A stretch of 64,000 nucleotides of DNA from Shimia sp051201625 (GCF_051201625.1 NZ_CP179203.1:2294001-2358000), one strand, 5' to 3'; shown: positions 1 through 9,344, counted from the stretch's first letter. Notes: generated by a model not told the origin, from the letters alone. Numbers and translations: made by a program.

Positions 1-138
1 CAAACGTGAAGGGGCTGGCATTTGCCCACTGCAAAATCGCTTGAAAAGCGCAGGTAAAATCTTTTTACGAGCAAGGTCACCTGTGCCGCCAAAAACGACA
101 AGATCAAAGGGGCCTACGGGGATGGTACGGGAAACCAC
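1..138 (-). CDS. zwf: Glucose-6-phosphate 1-dehydrogenase, N-terminal fragment (runs off the left edge)
   Basis: Only the first 46 codons are present; the rest lies beyond base 1. The reading starts with GTG at 138, preceded by GAGAGG six bases upstream. The peptide carries the N-terminal dinucleotide-binding signature FDLVVFGGTGDLARKK followed by ILPALF, typical of Zwf, which oxidises glucose-6-phosphate to 6-phosphogluconolactone with NAD(P)+ and feeds the Entner-Doudoroff and pentose phosphate pathways. An Entner-Doudoroff partner such as pgl, edd or pgi would be expected further left but cannot be seen. A possible operator lies just upstream (173-186). The family call is firm from the GGTGDLA motif and its context; the C-terminal domain cannot be checked. 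Confidence 0.88.
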   Translation of the reverse strand, partial: MVSRTIPVGPFDLVVFGGTGDLARKKILPALFKRFCSGQMPAPSRL

Positions 139-172
139 TGCTTGCCTCTCAATCTGCGCCAAAAGGAATGGT

Positions 173-186
173 TGATAGCGCTAACG
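173..186. promoter_or_regulatory. Candidate LacI-family-like operator upstream of zwf
   Basis: The 14 bases TGATAGCGCTAACG form an imperfect palindrome around AGCGCT, 35 to 48 bases upstream of the zwf GTG. A second copy of its right half, GCGCTAAC, occurs at 274-281. The shape resembles operators of LacI/GalR-family repressors, which often control sugar-catabolism genes, but no regulator gene is visible here. This is inference from sequence shape only. Confidence 0.3.
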
Positions 187-407
187 TTTGCTCTAACACC
201 AATTTTTTTTTATCTCAACTCGCATCCATGAATAAGTCAGCAACGTCAACGCAATTTTCTTTGACGCAAAGTTGCGCTAACACTTTGCACCTACTAGCCT
301 CAGGTAGCCGAAATTTGCCACTAACTACGAACACGAATTTAGTTAAAAAGTTCCTGCTTGTTAAATTATGATGCTTCGAAATGCGTTTTATTCGGTTTGA
401 ACTGACA

Positions 408-1103
408 TCAGTTTAACTCAGGCGATCTCCAGTACTTTGTGCCAGTTGCATTAGCATTTACGCGCCATCCCTTTTTACTCAAAGCGAAAAAAGAACGCCC
501 TTGCACAAAATGTGCACTTTCTTGATTGATATCGGTACCCTTCATAGCGCCAGCACCAGCTGTGGCATCATAGCCTTGTGTAACGAACTTGATAAAATCA
601 GCCGGTGTTTCAAACAAAATTACGAACTGAGTTTCAAATCCTCCAATACCCAAAGCAGCACCAGCGCCCCCCGTCCCCACATTCATGTAAGTTCGCTCTT
701 CATTATCTGGTGAAACGGCGACGCCACGCCCATAGCTTGCGGAAAAAGGAAAAACAGTGATCTGCCGAGAATCAAACGCCGCATATCCTGCGCTTCCTCG
801 AAAGAGTGTGGCAGCATCGGTGTTTTCTGCCAACAAGCGGGTCAAAATAGCTTGGGCCATAGCGTCAAGCCTCACTCGAGTTTCTTCTGGCGTGCTCTCA
901 TTAGAGAAAAGCTCTACCGTAGAATCGATGGCCCCACTGACGGTATTGGCTCCACTGGCCACGGCTCCCCCAACTGCCTCGGCACCGTTTTCGATGGCCT
1001 GCCCAGTGTTTCTCGCACCTTTTTTGACCTTATTCCAAAGATTTTCTGCGTGCACGGTTCCTGACGATGCACCAACGAAAAGGATTATCCACAATAATCG
1101 CAT
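408..1103 (-). CDS. Secreted YSC84/SYLF-like protein with an amphipathic repeat segment
   Basis: The start is ATG at 1103, with GGGGG seven bases upstream, giving 231 residues. An upstream in-frame start at 1178 would add 25 residues ahead of a clear signal peptide and is not favoured. Residues 1-19 (MRLLWIILF...TVHA) look like a signal peptide cut after VHA. Residues about 25-70 are an Ala/Gly-rich amphipathic stretch (GARNTGQAIENGAEAVGGAV) like LEA or apolipoprotein repeats. The remainder has the glycine-rich SYLF-type pattern (SASYGRGVAV, GTGGAGAALGIGGFETQ, FETPADFIKFVTQG) seen in YSC84-related lipid-binding proteins. It probably acts in the periplasm; its function is unknown. It is transcribed away from gyrA. 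A second family member lies at 40566-41126. Confidence 0.7.
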   Translation of the reverse strand: MRLLWIILFVGASSGTVHAENLWNKVKKGARNTGQAIENGAEAVGGAVASGANTVSGAIDSTVELFSNESTPEETRVRLDAMAQAILTRLLAENTDAATLFRGSAGYAAFDSRQITVFPFSASYGRGVAVSPDNEERTYMNVGTGGAGAALGIGGFETQFVILFETPADFIKFVTQGYDATAGAGAMKGTDINQESAHFVQGRSFFALSKKGWRVNANATGTKYWRSPELN

Positions 1104-1254
1104 GTCGACCCCCAATTTTTTCCGATTTGAAAGCCGGAACAAAAAATCCAATCGTCTTAGTTGATCTTCAACCGACAAACAAAACTAAACTTGATTTATT
1201 GACACTACATACACATCAACAAACTCGAAAACTAAATATTTTAGTCAATGTACG

Positions 1255-1281
1255 CTTGATTTTTCTTGAGTAAAGATCAAG
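1255..1281. promoter_or_regulatory. Inverted repeat in the divergent region upstream of gyrA
   Basis: CTTGATTTTT (1255-1264) can pair with AAAGATCAAG (1272-1281) over ten positions with one G.T wobble and a seven-base loop. It lies in the 280-base region between the divergent starts of the YSC84-like gene (1103) and gyrA (1384). No T-run follows on either strand, so it is more likely a protein-binding or leader element than a terminator. Confidence 0.3.
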
Positions 1282-1383
1282 AAGCGCGTTCCTCAATTTC
1301 TGTACCATTGCACCCTGTAACCTGCCTCTGATATAGGCTTTTAGGATAACATATTGAACGCCACAAAGAAGTGAGCATCGGAC

Positions 1384-4128
1384 TTGAGTGATACGCCAGA
1401 AAATACTGATAACGAATTAGACGATAAACCTCAAAAGCGGATGCAACACGATGGGCCCACCGTGACCATCGAGGAAGAAATGCGAGCGTCTTATCTCGAC
1501 TACGCGATGAGCGTGATTGTGAGTCGCGCCATTCCTGATTTGCGAGATGGGCTTAAACCCGTTCATCGGCGCATTCTTTATGCAATGCACGAAACTGGAA
1601 ATACCCACGAAAAGTCCTATCGGAAATCAGCTCGTCCAGTTGGCGATGTCATGGGTAAATATCACCCACACGGTGACTCCGCAATTTACGACGCACTTGT
1701 TCGGATGGCCCAAAACTTCTCCATGTCGCTGCCGCTTTTAGACGGTCAAGGTAACTTTGGTTCGATGGATGGCGATAATCCAGCGGCTATGCGCTACACC
1801 GAAGTTCGCATGGACAAACCAGCAGCTTTCATGCTTGCCGACATTGAAAAAGATACTGTTGATTTTCAAGATAACTACGATGGGAAAGACCGAGAACCGA
1901 CGGTGCTTCCATCTCGTTTTCCCAACATGCTGGTTAACGGTGCCGGCGGTATTGCGGTTGGTATGGCAACAAATATCCCACCACACAACCTTGGGGAAAT
2001 TGTGGACGCCACGTTAGCGCTGATCCATGACTCCGACCTCACAAGCGAACAGTTGATTGAATATGTACCTGGACCTGATTTTCCGACAGGAGGCATTCTA
2101 CTGGGGCGCTCTGGCGCACGGAAAGCTTATTTAGAGGGCCGTGGTAGCGTAATAATTCGCTCCAAAACCCGAGTTGAAGAGATCCGAAAAGATCGCTACG
2201 CAATTGTGATTGAAGAGATCCCATATCAAGTGAATAAGGCTTCAATGATTGAAAAAATCGCTGAAGCTGCGCGTGAAAAACGGATTGAGGGCATCGCCCA
2301 CGTGCAAGATGAGTCCGATCGAAACGGTGTGAGAGTCGTTGTTGAACTTAAGCGGGATGCCACCGCCGAAGTTGTATTGAACCAACTGTTTCGTTTCACT
2401 CCAATGCAAACATATTTTGGATGCAACATGCTTGCGCTGAACGGAGGGCGCCCGGAACAGTTAACGTTACGAAGATTTCTCACATCTTTTATAGACTTCC
2501 GCGAAGAAGTCGTGGCACGCCGCACTGCCTATGATCTACAAAAAGCGCGCGAGCGTAGCCACATCCTGTGTGGTTTGGCCGTGGCCGTCTCAAATGTTGA
2601 TGAAGTTGTTGCTACGATTCGATCGTCGGTCGATGCTGCTGAAGCTCGCCACAAACTAATGACGCGGCGCTGGCCTGCGACCGACATCGCCGCTTACATT
2701 CGCCTGATAGATGACCCAACACACCTTATGAATGAAGATGGCACCTACAATCTTTCGGAAACGCAGGCGCGCGCAATCCTTGAACTACGTTTGCAGCGAC
2801 TTACGCAGATTGGTGTAAAAGAGGTCACCGGTGAACTTGAGAAATTAGCTGAAAAAATTAAAGAATTTCTTAAAATTCTTGGCTCACGCGAACTTATCAT
2901 GGGCTTAATTGCCGATGAACTTAGAGAAGTAAAAGATCAATTTGCAAAACCCCGCCGGACGGAAATCACCGAGTGGTCCGGTGACATGGAAGATGAAGAT
3001 CTGATTGAACGCGAAGATATGGTCGTTACAGTTACTTCTGGTGGCTACATCAAGCGCACACCGCTGGCTGATTTTAGAGCGCAGAAACGAGGCGGCAAAG
3101 GTCTGTCGGGCATGCAGACCAAAGAAGAAGATGTGGTTACTAACTTGTTCGTGGCAAATACCCACACGCAACTTCTATTTTTTACCACGGACGGAATGGC
3201 TTACAAACTTAAAACATGGCGGCTACCGCAAGGTGGTCGCACTGCCAAAGGCAAGGCTATTGTTAATATTTTACCAATTCCACACGGAGTTTCTATAGCG
3301 GCGATCATGCCAGTGGATGCCGAAGAAGAGGATTGGAACAATCTTCAGATAGTATTTGCCACATCTGCCGGTACCGTGCGCCGCAACCGTCTTTCAGATT
3401 TTACCAACGTGAAATCCAACGGCAAGATCGCGATGAAGTTTGAGGATGATCATGCAGACACCAAACTAATCAATGCGCGCATTTGTTCTGATGAGGACGA
3501 TGTCATGCTTATCACGAATTCCGGTCGGGCAATACGCTTCCCCTCCACTGAAGTTCGTGTGTTTAACAGTCGGTCTTCGGTTGGAGTACGGGGCATCAAG
3601 CTGTCGGGTGACGCCAAGGTTGTATCCATGTCAATCATCCGGCACTTCAGAGCTGAGCATGACGAAAGAGCTGCGTATTTGAAAATGCGTCGCGCGGTCG
3701 CCGGTGTCACTGAGATAGGCGAAGACGAAGAAACTATCGAAGGCTCGATTAGCCAAGAACGTTACGCCGAAATGTCAGCAGCTGAAAACCTCATACTCAC
3801 AATCACTTCTGGCGGCGCAGGCAAGCTGAGTTCAAGTCATGACTACCCAGTACGCGGGCGTGGAGGCCAAGGTGTTGCGGCAATGGATAAGGTAATGCGT
3901 GGTGGAGAACTAGTCGCATCATTCCCTGTAGAAATGGGTGATCAAATCATGTTGGCGACATCTAAGGGCCAATCGATCCGCGTGCCCGTTGAAGATATTT
4001 CGTTCCGCTCGCGTAGCGCTGGCGGCGTGCGGGTGTTCAACACTGGCCGCGGGGAAGAAGTGGTTTCCGTCGCTTGGATCGCAGAACAAAACGAAGATGA
4101 CGAAAGTCAAGGCGAGGAAGCGTCTTAG
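1384..4128 (+). CDS. gyrA: DNA gyrase subunit A
   Basis: This is the breakage-reunion subunit of gyrase (914 aa), which introduces negative supercoils with GyrB. The start is TTG at 1384: TTG AGT GAT encodes the MSD N-terminus common in this order, and no better start fits. The conserved core begins near residue 24 (GPTVTIEEEM). The catalytic tyrosine is Y138 in AAMRYTEVRM. The quinolone-determining loop HGDSAIYDAL has S99 and D103, matching E. coli S83 and D87, so it is wild-type for quinolone response. The C-terminal beta-pinwheel carries the GyrA box QKRGGKG at 567-573, which separates gyrase from topoisomerase IV. The tail is acidic, as in many GyrA proteins. Confidence 0.98.
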   Translation: MSDTPENTDNELDDKPQKRMQHDGPTVTIEEEMRASYLDYAMSVIVSRAIPDLRDGLKPVHRRILYAMHETGNTHEKSYRKSARPVGDVMGKYHPHGDSAIYDALVRMAQNFSMSLPLLDGQGNFGSMDGDNPAAMRYTEVRMDKPAAFMLADIEKDTVDFQDNYDGKDREPTVLPSRFPNMLVNGAGGIAVGMATNIPPHNLGEIVDATLALIHDSDLTSEQLIEYVPGPDFPTGGILLGRSGARKAYLEGRGSVIIRSKTRVEEIRKDRYAIVIEEIPYQVNKASMIEKIAEAAREKRIEGIAHVQDESDRNGVRVVVELKRDATAEVVLNQLFRFTPMQTYFGCNMLALNGGRPEQLTLRRFLTSFIDFREEVVARRTAYDLQKARERSHILCGLAVAVSNVDEVVATIRSSVDAAEARHKLMTRRWPATDIAAYIRLIDDPTHLMNEDGTYNLSETQARAILELRLQRLTQIGVKEVTGELEKLAEKIKEFLKILGSRELIMGLIADELREVKDQFAKPRRTEITEWSGDMEDEDLIEREDMVVTVTSGGYIKRTPLADFRAQKRGGKGLSGMQTKEEDVVTNLFVANTHTQLLFFTTDGMAYKLKTWRLPQGGRTAKGKAIVNILPIPHGVSIAAIMPVDAEEEDWNNLQIVFATSAGTVRRNRLSDFTNVKSNGKIAMKFEDDHADTKLINARICSDEDDVMLITNSGRAIRFPSTEVRVFNSRSSVGVRGIKLSGDAKVVSMSIIRHFRAEHDERAAYLKMRRAVAGVTEIGEDEETIEGSISQERYAEMSAAENLILTITSGGAGKLSSSHDYPVRGRGGQGVAAMDKVMRGGELVASFPVEMGDQIMLATSKGQSIRVPVEDISFRSRSAGGVRVFNTGRGEEVVSVAWIAEQNEDDESQGEEAS

Positions 4129-4182
4129 AGGTGATAATCGCGGATAGGCACTTGTTTTGCGTCTGCTGTCTGGAGATCAACC

Positions 4183-4545
4183 ATGAGATTTTTCCCTTTG
4201 TTTACCAAAGCGTTGCTCGGCGCAATTATTGTGATTGAACCTGCTCTGTCCGCTGAAATCGCGGGTACCAAACTGCTGTCAGACCTCAGCGATACTACCT
4301 TTGACTGTATGCAGGACGAAATCCCCCTAGTGTGGCGCTTCAATGAAATTGCACCTGAAGCCACCTTCATTCACTACACTGCGGTTTTGCATGGCAAACT
4401 TATCGAGGCCACCTACAACATCACTTCGAATGGGCGGATAAGTTCCGCCGAGTACGGATCAGAGCGCATCGTAGAGAGATCCGCCGATGGTAGTCTCAAA
4501 GTTACGCGGGTAGACGGGCGTGTCATGACATGTTTCGCGCGGTAG
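4183..4545 (+). CDS. Small secreted protein of unknown function
   Basis: A 120-residue product follows gyrA by 54 bases. CTGGAG precedes the ATG at good spacing. Residues 1-24 (MRFFPLFTKALLGAIIVIEP, then ALSA) form a signal peptide with cleavage expected after ALSA. The mature part has two cysteines, C42 and C117, which could form one disulfide, and no recognisable catalytic motif. It may be cotranscribed with gyrA. I do not recognise the family; periplasmic location is inferred from the signal peptide only. Confidence 0.7.
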   Translation: MRFFPLFTKALLGAIIVIEPALSAEIAGTKLLSDLSDTTFDCMQDEIPLVWRFNEIAPEATFIHYTAVLHGKLIEATYNITSNGRISSAEYGSERIVERSADGSLKVTRVDGRVMTCFAR

Positions 4546-4561
4546 CCGAATTTAAAAATAC

Positions 4562-4579
4562 ACTACAAATTTTGTAGTT
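4562..4579. terminator. Weak AT-rich inverted repeat between convergent genes
   Basis: ACTACAAA and TTTGTAGT form an inverted repeat separated by a single T, in the 77-base gap between the convergent secreted protein gene and the carboxypeptidase gene. It may serve both strands as a weak terminator, but the stem is AT-rich and any real loop would open several pairs. Confidence 0.25.
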
Positions 4580-4622
4580 AAATACACATCCAGTCATAAG
4601 CGTTACAGGTTAGAATTTGGAG

Positions 4623-6101
4623 TTACGTAAGTCGGTAAAGCTCTGAAAACTTGGTTTCCAGGTAGGTAAGAAACGGGGTGGAGTTCGGTACAGCACCGGA
4701 GGCATGCATGATCGTCTCGCGCGGAGTACGTAAGCTGCCATGTTGCTGAAGGTTATCACGCAACCATCCTGTTGCGGCGCGCGTGTCACCTCGGCTCAGT
4801 TGAGTGTCCAAATCTGAAACCGCTACGCGCATCTTTTCGTAAAGGCATCCCGCATAAACATTGCCAAGAGAATAGGTTGGAAAGTAACCAAACAACCCCA
4901 AAGACCAGTGTACATCCTGCAAACAACCATTACTGGGCTTGTCTACTCGATAACCAAAATCTTGACAAAACCGATCATTCCAAGCCGTTTCCAAATCTTT
5001 GACTTGAAGATTACCATCCATTAGTGCGCGCTCAAGATCAAACCTTAACATGATATGAAGGTTGTACTGCACCTCGTCTGCCTCAGTCCTGATATAGCCA
5101 TTATGTACCCGGTTGACCGTTCCATAAAAAGACTCAGCATCCGATATCCCAAACGCACCAAAAGCTCTGGTCATTTCGTCAAAAAGCCAACTAGTGAACG
5201 CGCGACTTCTCCCAAGCTGGTTTTCATAAATACGACTTTGACTTTCATGCACCCCCATTGAAACGCCTTGCCCAATCGGGGTCAGCAAATAATCTCGGCT
5301 GATCCCCTGTTCATATGCAGCGTGACCTACTTCATGAATCGTGGAATAAATACAGTTGAACGGGTCATTTTCATTCGTTCGAGTGGTTATTCGCACATCC
5401 AGTCCGCTACCTGAACAAAAAGGATGTACAACTTTGTCAACTCTGCCATGACTCATGTCATAGCCAAAGCATCGCGCCAACTTACGAGCTAACTTCATCT
5501 GTACCTCTTCAGGAAACGTTCCTGATAGCTCTTTGGGAGACCCAGATTGCAAAATTTTAGAACGCAAGTCTACTAACCGCGGCCGCAGCGCGTTGAACAT
5601 TATACTTAGTTCAGAAGCTGTCATCTCAGGCTCATAATCGCCAATCATCGCGTCATAAACTTCACCACCATCAGCAAGAGCCTGACCTTCCTGTCGCTTA
5701 AGCGACACTACCTCTTTCAAAACTGGCAGGAACGCTTTTACATCCTCGTCCGCACGTGCTTGAGCCCATTGACCCTGTGATCGGCTAGTTACACGAGCTA
5801 TTTCGGCGGCCAAATCGGCAGGTACTTTGGTTGATCGGACATAAACTTTACGAATAAGGCGCATTTGCGCCTGTCCAGTTCCGTCCAAACTTGCGTCATC
5901 GATCGAGGATAACCATTCACCGACCTTGGCGTCCGCTTTGCGAGCGTGCAACACCCCTTCCAAGGCTGCCATTTCCTCGGCACGTTGCTCGACGGCACCG
6001 CGCGGCATCATCGCTTCTTGGTCCCAGCCAAGACGTCCGGCGATTTGACCCAATGCCGCCGTGATGTGGGAAAACGCCATTAGATCCTCAAAATCACTCA
6101 T
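4623..6101 (-). CDS. M32 family metallocarboxypeptidase (carboxypeptidase Taq type)
   Basis: At 492 residues this matches the usual family length of about 500. The zinc-binding HExxH is HEVGH at 256-260, with further M32 hallmarks before and after it: HPFCSGSG and DVRITTR upstream, then GVHESQSR and RTEADEVQYNLHIMLRF downstream. M32 enzymes remove C-terminal amino acids from peptides in the cytoplasm. The gene starts three bases after the ctaA stop, so it is probably translated from the trmJ-ctaA transcript. The N-terminus (MSDFEDLMAF) lacks a signal peptide, consistent with a cytosolic enzyme. Confidence 0.95.
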   Translation of the reverse strand: MSDFEDLMAFSHITAALGQIAGRLGWDQEAMMPRGAVEQRAEEMAALEGVLHARKADAKVGEWLSSIDDASLDGTGQAQMRLIRKVYVRSTKVPADLAAEIARVTSRSQGQWAQARADEDVKAFLPVLKEVVSLKRQEGQALADGGEVYDAMIGDYEPEMTASELSIMFNALRPRLVDLRSKILQSGSPKELSGTFPEEVQMKLARKLARCFGYDMSHGRVDKVVHPFCSGSGLDVRITTRTNENDPFNCIYSTIHEVGHAAYEQGISRDYLLTPIGQGVSMGVHESQSRIYENQLGRSRAFTSWLFDEMTRAFGAFGISDAESFYGTVNRVHNGYIRTEADEVQYNLHIMLRFDLERALMDGNLQVKDLETAWNDRFCQDFGYRVDKPSNGCLQDVHWSLGLFGYFPTYSLGNVYAGCLYEKMRVAVSDLDTQLSRGDTRAATGWLRDNLQQHGSLRTPRETIMHASGAVPNSTPFLTYLETKFSELYRLT

Positions 6102-6104
6102 ATC

Positions 6105-7253
6105 TCAGCCTTTATTAATGAAAGTTGTAATTGGGTAATGAGATAAAAATTTCGCTCGCAATATTAGCACCCAAACGAATACTGCTAAGAGTTGGTGTAC
6201 AATCGCAATTTCAACGGGGGCGGCGTATAATACCGTGGCCACACCTATCATTACTTGCAGTGTTACCGCGACCGCAACTGTGTTGAAGGCAAATCGAGTA
6301 AAGCTGTTTGCGGAAACCAGCCCTCGTCGCCAGACAACAGCGGCAAAGATTAGCAGTAAGTAGCCCCAGCCTCGGTGAACAAACTGGACCAAACCCGGAT
6401 TTTCAAAGAAGTTTTTCCACATTGGTTCAATTATAAAGGCATCAGGCGGGAAAATTTGTCCTCCCATCAACGGCCAATCAGTATAGGAACGACCTGCGTC
6501 TATTCCCGCAACAAGCGCGCCCAATAGGATTTGAATAAAAGTCACATGTAACAGTCCCGTCGACATCGAATGCAACTTGCTGTCTCTGTTGCGCCGCGCC
6601 TGCATTAAGTCACGCTCTCTCCGGCCTAACAACAACACATACCACGCGATGAAGCCCAGGATTACAAAAGCCATTCCCAGATGCGTCGCTAATCTGTAGC
6701 TTGCAACGGATGTTATGCCTTTCCCCGGGGTCACCCCAGAGGACACCATCCACCAACCAACTGCGCCTTGAACACCTCCCAGAGCGCCTATCAAAACAAG
6801 CCTTCCCGTCCAACCTTTTGGAACCTGTCTTGCAACCAAAAATCCTAAAAAACCTAACGCCCAAACCATTCCGATCAACCGACCCAACTGTCGATGACCC
6901 CACTCCCACCAATATATAATTTTGAAATCGGGCAACTCCATCCACTGATTTTCGATCTGCCACTGATCAATTTCTTGGTATTTGTTGAATTCCGACTGCC
7001 AGTCAGCCTCACTCATAGGGGGCAAGGCGCCAGTAATCGGGCGCCATTCAGTAATTGATAGACCACTATCGGTCAATCGGGTCAGCCCACCTACGGTGAT
7101 CATCAGCACTACCAATAAAAAAAGTGCCATCAGCCATATCCGAATGCCACGCCTTGCTCCCTCAGTGCCACGATCAATCACACCACCAGTCTGCACCACT
7201 TTTTGGGGAGTGTGCTCATTAACCTCTTCGAAAATACTGCGCTTCTGACCCAT
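6105..7253 (-). CDS. ctaA: Heme A synthase (COX15/CtaA family)
   Basis: A 382-residue polytopic membrane protein with about eight hydrophobic segments. It converts heme O to heme A for aa3-type cytochrome oxidases. The family pattern is visible: VGGLTRLTDSGLSITEWRPITGALPP near the N-terminus (split here: VGGLTRLTDSGLS, then ITEWRPITG), WWEWGHRQLGR with the conserved histidine, LATHLGMAF, VHRGWGYLL and VHQLLAVFV, each with a candidate heme-ligand histidine. GAGGAAAAG precedes the ATG. It lies between trmJ (68 bases upstream) and the M32 peptidase gene (three bases downstream) and is probably cotranscribed with them. Confidence 0.95.
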   Translation of the reverse strand: MGQKRSIFEEVNEHTPQKVVQTGGVIDRGTEGARRGIRIWLMALFLLVVLMITVGGLTRLTDSGLSITEWRPITGALPPMSEADWQSEFNKYQEIDQWQIENQWMELPDFKIIYWWEWGHRQLGRLIGMVWALGFLGFLVARQVPKGWTGRLVLIGALGGVQGAVGWWMVSSGVTPGKGITSVASYRLATHLGMAFVILGFIAWYVLLLGRRERDLMQARRNRDSKLHSMSTGLLHVTFIQILLGALVAGIDAGRSYTDWPLMGGQIFPPDAFIIEPMWKNFFENPGLVQFVHRGWGYLLLIFAAVVWRRGLVSANSFTRFAFNTVAVAVTLQVMIGVATVLYAAPVEIAIVHQLLAVFVWVLILRAKFLSHYPITTFINKG

Positions 7254-7321
7254 TAACTTTTCCTCAATCCTCAGATAACACCACCTTTGAGTGTTGCTGC
7301 TTTAGGCAGGAATACGCCACT

Positions 7322-8068
7322 CTAATCGCTCTGATTCTTCCATCGCACCATTTGCCGCATCACCCCATGCAGTATTTGCACGTCTGCTCTAGTTAACTGC
7401 ATACGGCTCCACATGTTGCGAAGATTGATTTTCATCACGCCGGCTTTCTCGGGAGGGAAAAAAAATCCAGCCTGATCCAAACGATCCTCGTAGTGGTACT
7501 GCAAAGCATCCATCTCAGCGTGGCTAGCCCACTCAGTTTCAGTTGCATTCAAACGGCCTTCTTCAATTTCGGCTTGGGTTCGCCGCCATTCATAAGCTGT
7601 AAGCAACACGCACTGTGCCAAATTGATTGAACCGTATTCTGGGTTCACAGGCACATTTATAATAGCATTTGCACGCGCTATGTCGTCATTTTCCAACCCG
7701 GAACGCTCTGGACCAAAAAGCACCGCTACTTTATCGCCTGCCGCTATCTTTTCGCGTGCAAGAAACATAGCTCGTTCCGGTGTGAACACCGGTTTGGTTA
7801 GTCCGCGCGCCCGCGCGGTGGTGGCAAAAACAAAGTGACAATCTTCGAGCGCTACCTGGGTCTTGTCACACAACAACGCCTCGTCTAACAAACGACCTGC
7901 TCCGCTGGCCATAGCGACAGCCCGATCATTCGGCCAACCATCCCGGGGTTTTACGACGCGCATCCGGTCAAGTCCAAAATTCCACATGGCACGTGCAGCA
8001 CCACCAATATTTTCACCCATTTGCGGACGAACCAAAATGAAAACAGGTTGTCGTGCTTGGCTCTGCAT
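7322..8068 (-). CDS. trmJ: TrmH-family (SPOUT) RNA 2'-O-methyltransferase, TrmJ-like
   Basis: The ATG at 8068 has GGGAG six bases upstream and gives 248 residues; a longer frame from 8131 would add 21 residues with no ribosome site. The SPOUT knot motifs are present: ILVRPQMGENIGGAARAMWNFGL at the N-terminus (conserved N and R residues), VLFGPERSGLENDDI in the middle and NPEYGSINLAQCVLLTAYEW at the end. TrmJ methylates the 2'-OH of nucleotide 32 in tRNAs; a related rRNA target cannot be ruled out. First gene of a probable trmJ-ctaA-M32 operon. Confidence 0.88.
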   Translation of the reverse strand: MQSQARQPVFILVRPQMGENIGGAARAMWNFGLDRMRVVKPRDGWPNDRAVAMASGAGRLLDEALLCDKTQVALEDCHFVFATTARARGLTKPVFTPERAMFLAREKIAAGDKVAVLFGPERSGLENDDIARANAIINVPVNPEYGSINLAQCVLLTAYEWRRTQAEIEEGRLNATETEWASHAEMDALQYHYEDRLDQAGFFFPPEKAGVMKINLRNMWSRMQLTRADVQILHGVMRQMVRWKNQSD

Positions 8069-8710
8069 CACAAACTCCCAAAAAACTTTCAAGTTGATAC
8101 CTCCACCCCAAGAGCGGTACAACCCGAGCATTCTATCTTGCCTAAAATAATTCTTTTAGGAACTAAATTGATCGCAATTCATTAAATTCGCATATTTTCA
8201 GTCAGTATTCAGCGAACACAATTGACTTCAATGGGGGGAATAACGCAGGCATTGCTGAAATAATATTTAGGTTAGCAAAAACTTATACTCCACTGCTAAG
8301 ATTGGTTTTTTTAACAAAAATTCAAGAATTTTACACTGCCTCGTGACCACTAATGAGGTGCGAGTAAGAATTTCGCAGTATCGCTAGAAATTGACAAAGC
8401 AAAACAGCGCGAAAAATACTGCCTGCACACAACTGGGCAAGGAACTGGTTAGTCGTCGATTAAGTTTCCCTGACGTTTTAAAAAGTAAAAAACCAAATTA
8501 GGAAGCACTTAGCTACTGCGCGAAGCCCATTTTCTGAGACAGCCAAGGCAAGGGTTTAAATAACCACCAACGTAGAACGCACTAACTTTTGTCAAAATTC
8601 GAACGCAAGCTTTCGTCATTAACCAAGATTTTTAAGCTAGCCACCTCTAAAGTAGCCAAGCCTTCAAATTCACGTTATAGCGGCAGAGACCGCCGAAAAG
8701 GAGCCCGAAG
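8069..8710. other. Gene-free divergent region between trmJ and the thiE-like gene
   Basis: These 642 bases hold the promoters of two divergent operons and no open frame with a believable start. They are AT-rich toward the trmJ side. A short GCGG/CCGC hairpin (near 8680-8694) sits just before the AAGGAG ribosome site of the thiE-like gene. I see no tRNA, riboswitch signature or TPP-box-like sequence. Confidence 0.5.
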
Positions 8711-9331
8711 ATGGCCGAGACCGAGCTGCCCCAAATCTATCTAATTTCACCGCCAGAAATTGAACTCAGCAGATTTCCTGACCAATTGGCCCGGGTGCTA
8801 GACACAACCGAAATTGCATGCGTACGTCTTGCACTAGCTACAAAAGACGAAAATCACCTTGCGCGCGCAGCAGACACCATCCGTGAAGTTACCCACAGGC
8901 GCGACGTGGCCGTTGTTATAGCTGAGCATGTCCTTTTGGCTGAACGTTTGGGCCTTGATGGAGTGCATTTGACTGATGGAGCCCGTTCGATACGGAAAAC
9001 CCGCATGGACTTAGGCAGTGACGCTATCGTTGGCGCGTTCTGTGCTGCTTCTCGACATGACGGCATGACCGCCGCCGATCTTGGTTGCGATTACATTAGC
9101 TTTGGACCGGTGGGCAACATGAACTTAGGCGATGGCACGATCGCGGAATACGAACTATTCGAATGGTGGTCCAAAATGATTGAAGTTCCAATCGTCGCCG
9201 AAGGGGCTCTCAATGAAGATACCATCGCTTTGTTAACACCCGTCACAGATTTTTTTGGGATCGGTGAGGAAATCTGGCGCGCCGACGATCCAGGGTTGAC
9301 GCTCTGCGCATTACGCGCTGCAATGAAATGA
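8711..9331 (+). CDS. Thiamine phosphate synthase-like (ThiE/TenI fold) protein, probably not a classical ThiE
   Basis: A 206-residue TIM-barrel protein; AAGGAG precedes the ATG. Family landmarks are RLALATKDENH near the N-terminus, LAERLGLDGVHLTDGAR and DYISFGPV. However, the NDR of true ThiE (in the segment before DGVHL) reads IAEHV here, and the phosphate-binding G-P-x-x-x-T-x-T-K stretch reads FGPVGNMNLGDGT. The residues that hold the pyrimidine pyrophosphate and magnesium therefore look altered. The gene heads a tight cluster with psuK (13 bases on) and psuG, so its substrate may belong to nucleoside or sugar-phosphate metabolism rather than thiamine; that is inference. Confidence 0.72.
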   Translation: MAETELPQIYLISPPEIELSRFPDQLARVLDTTEIACVRLALATKDENHLARAADTIREVTHRRDVAVVIAEHVLLAERLGLDGVHLTDGARSIRKTRMDLGSDAIVGAFCAASRHDGMTAADLGCDYISFGPVGNMNLGDGTIAEYELFEWWSKMIEVPIVAEGALNEDTIALLTPVTDFFGIGEEIWRADDPGLTLCALRAAMK

Positions 9332-9344
9332 ACGAAAAATCTGC

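Noticed and set aside
168..371. A 67-codon open frame on the plus strand upstream of zwf
   Set aside because: No spacer between a GGA and the ATG, no recognisable protein pattern, and it overlaps the zwf promoter region.
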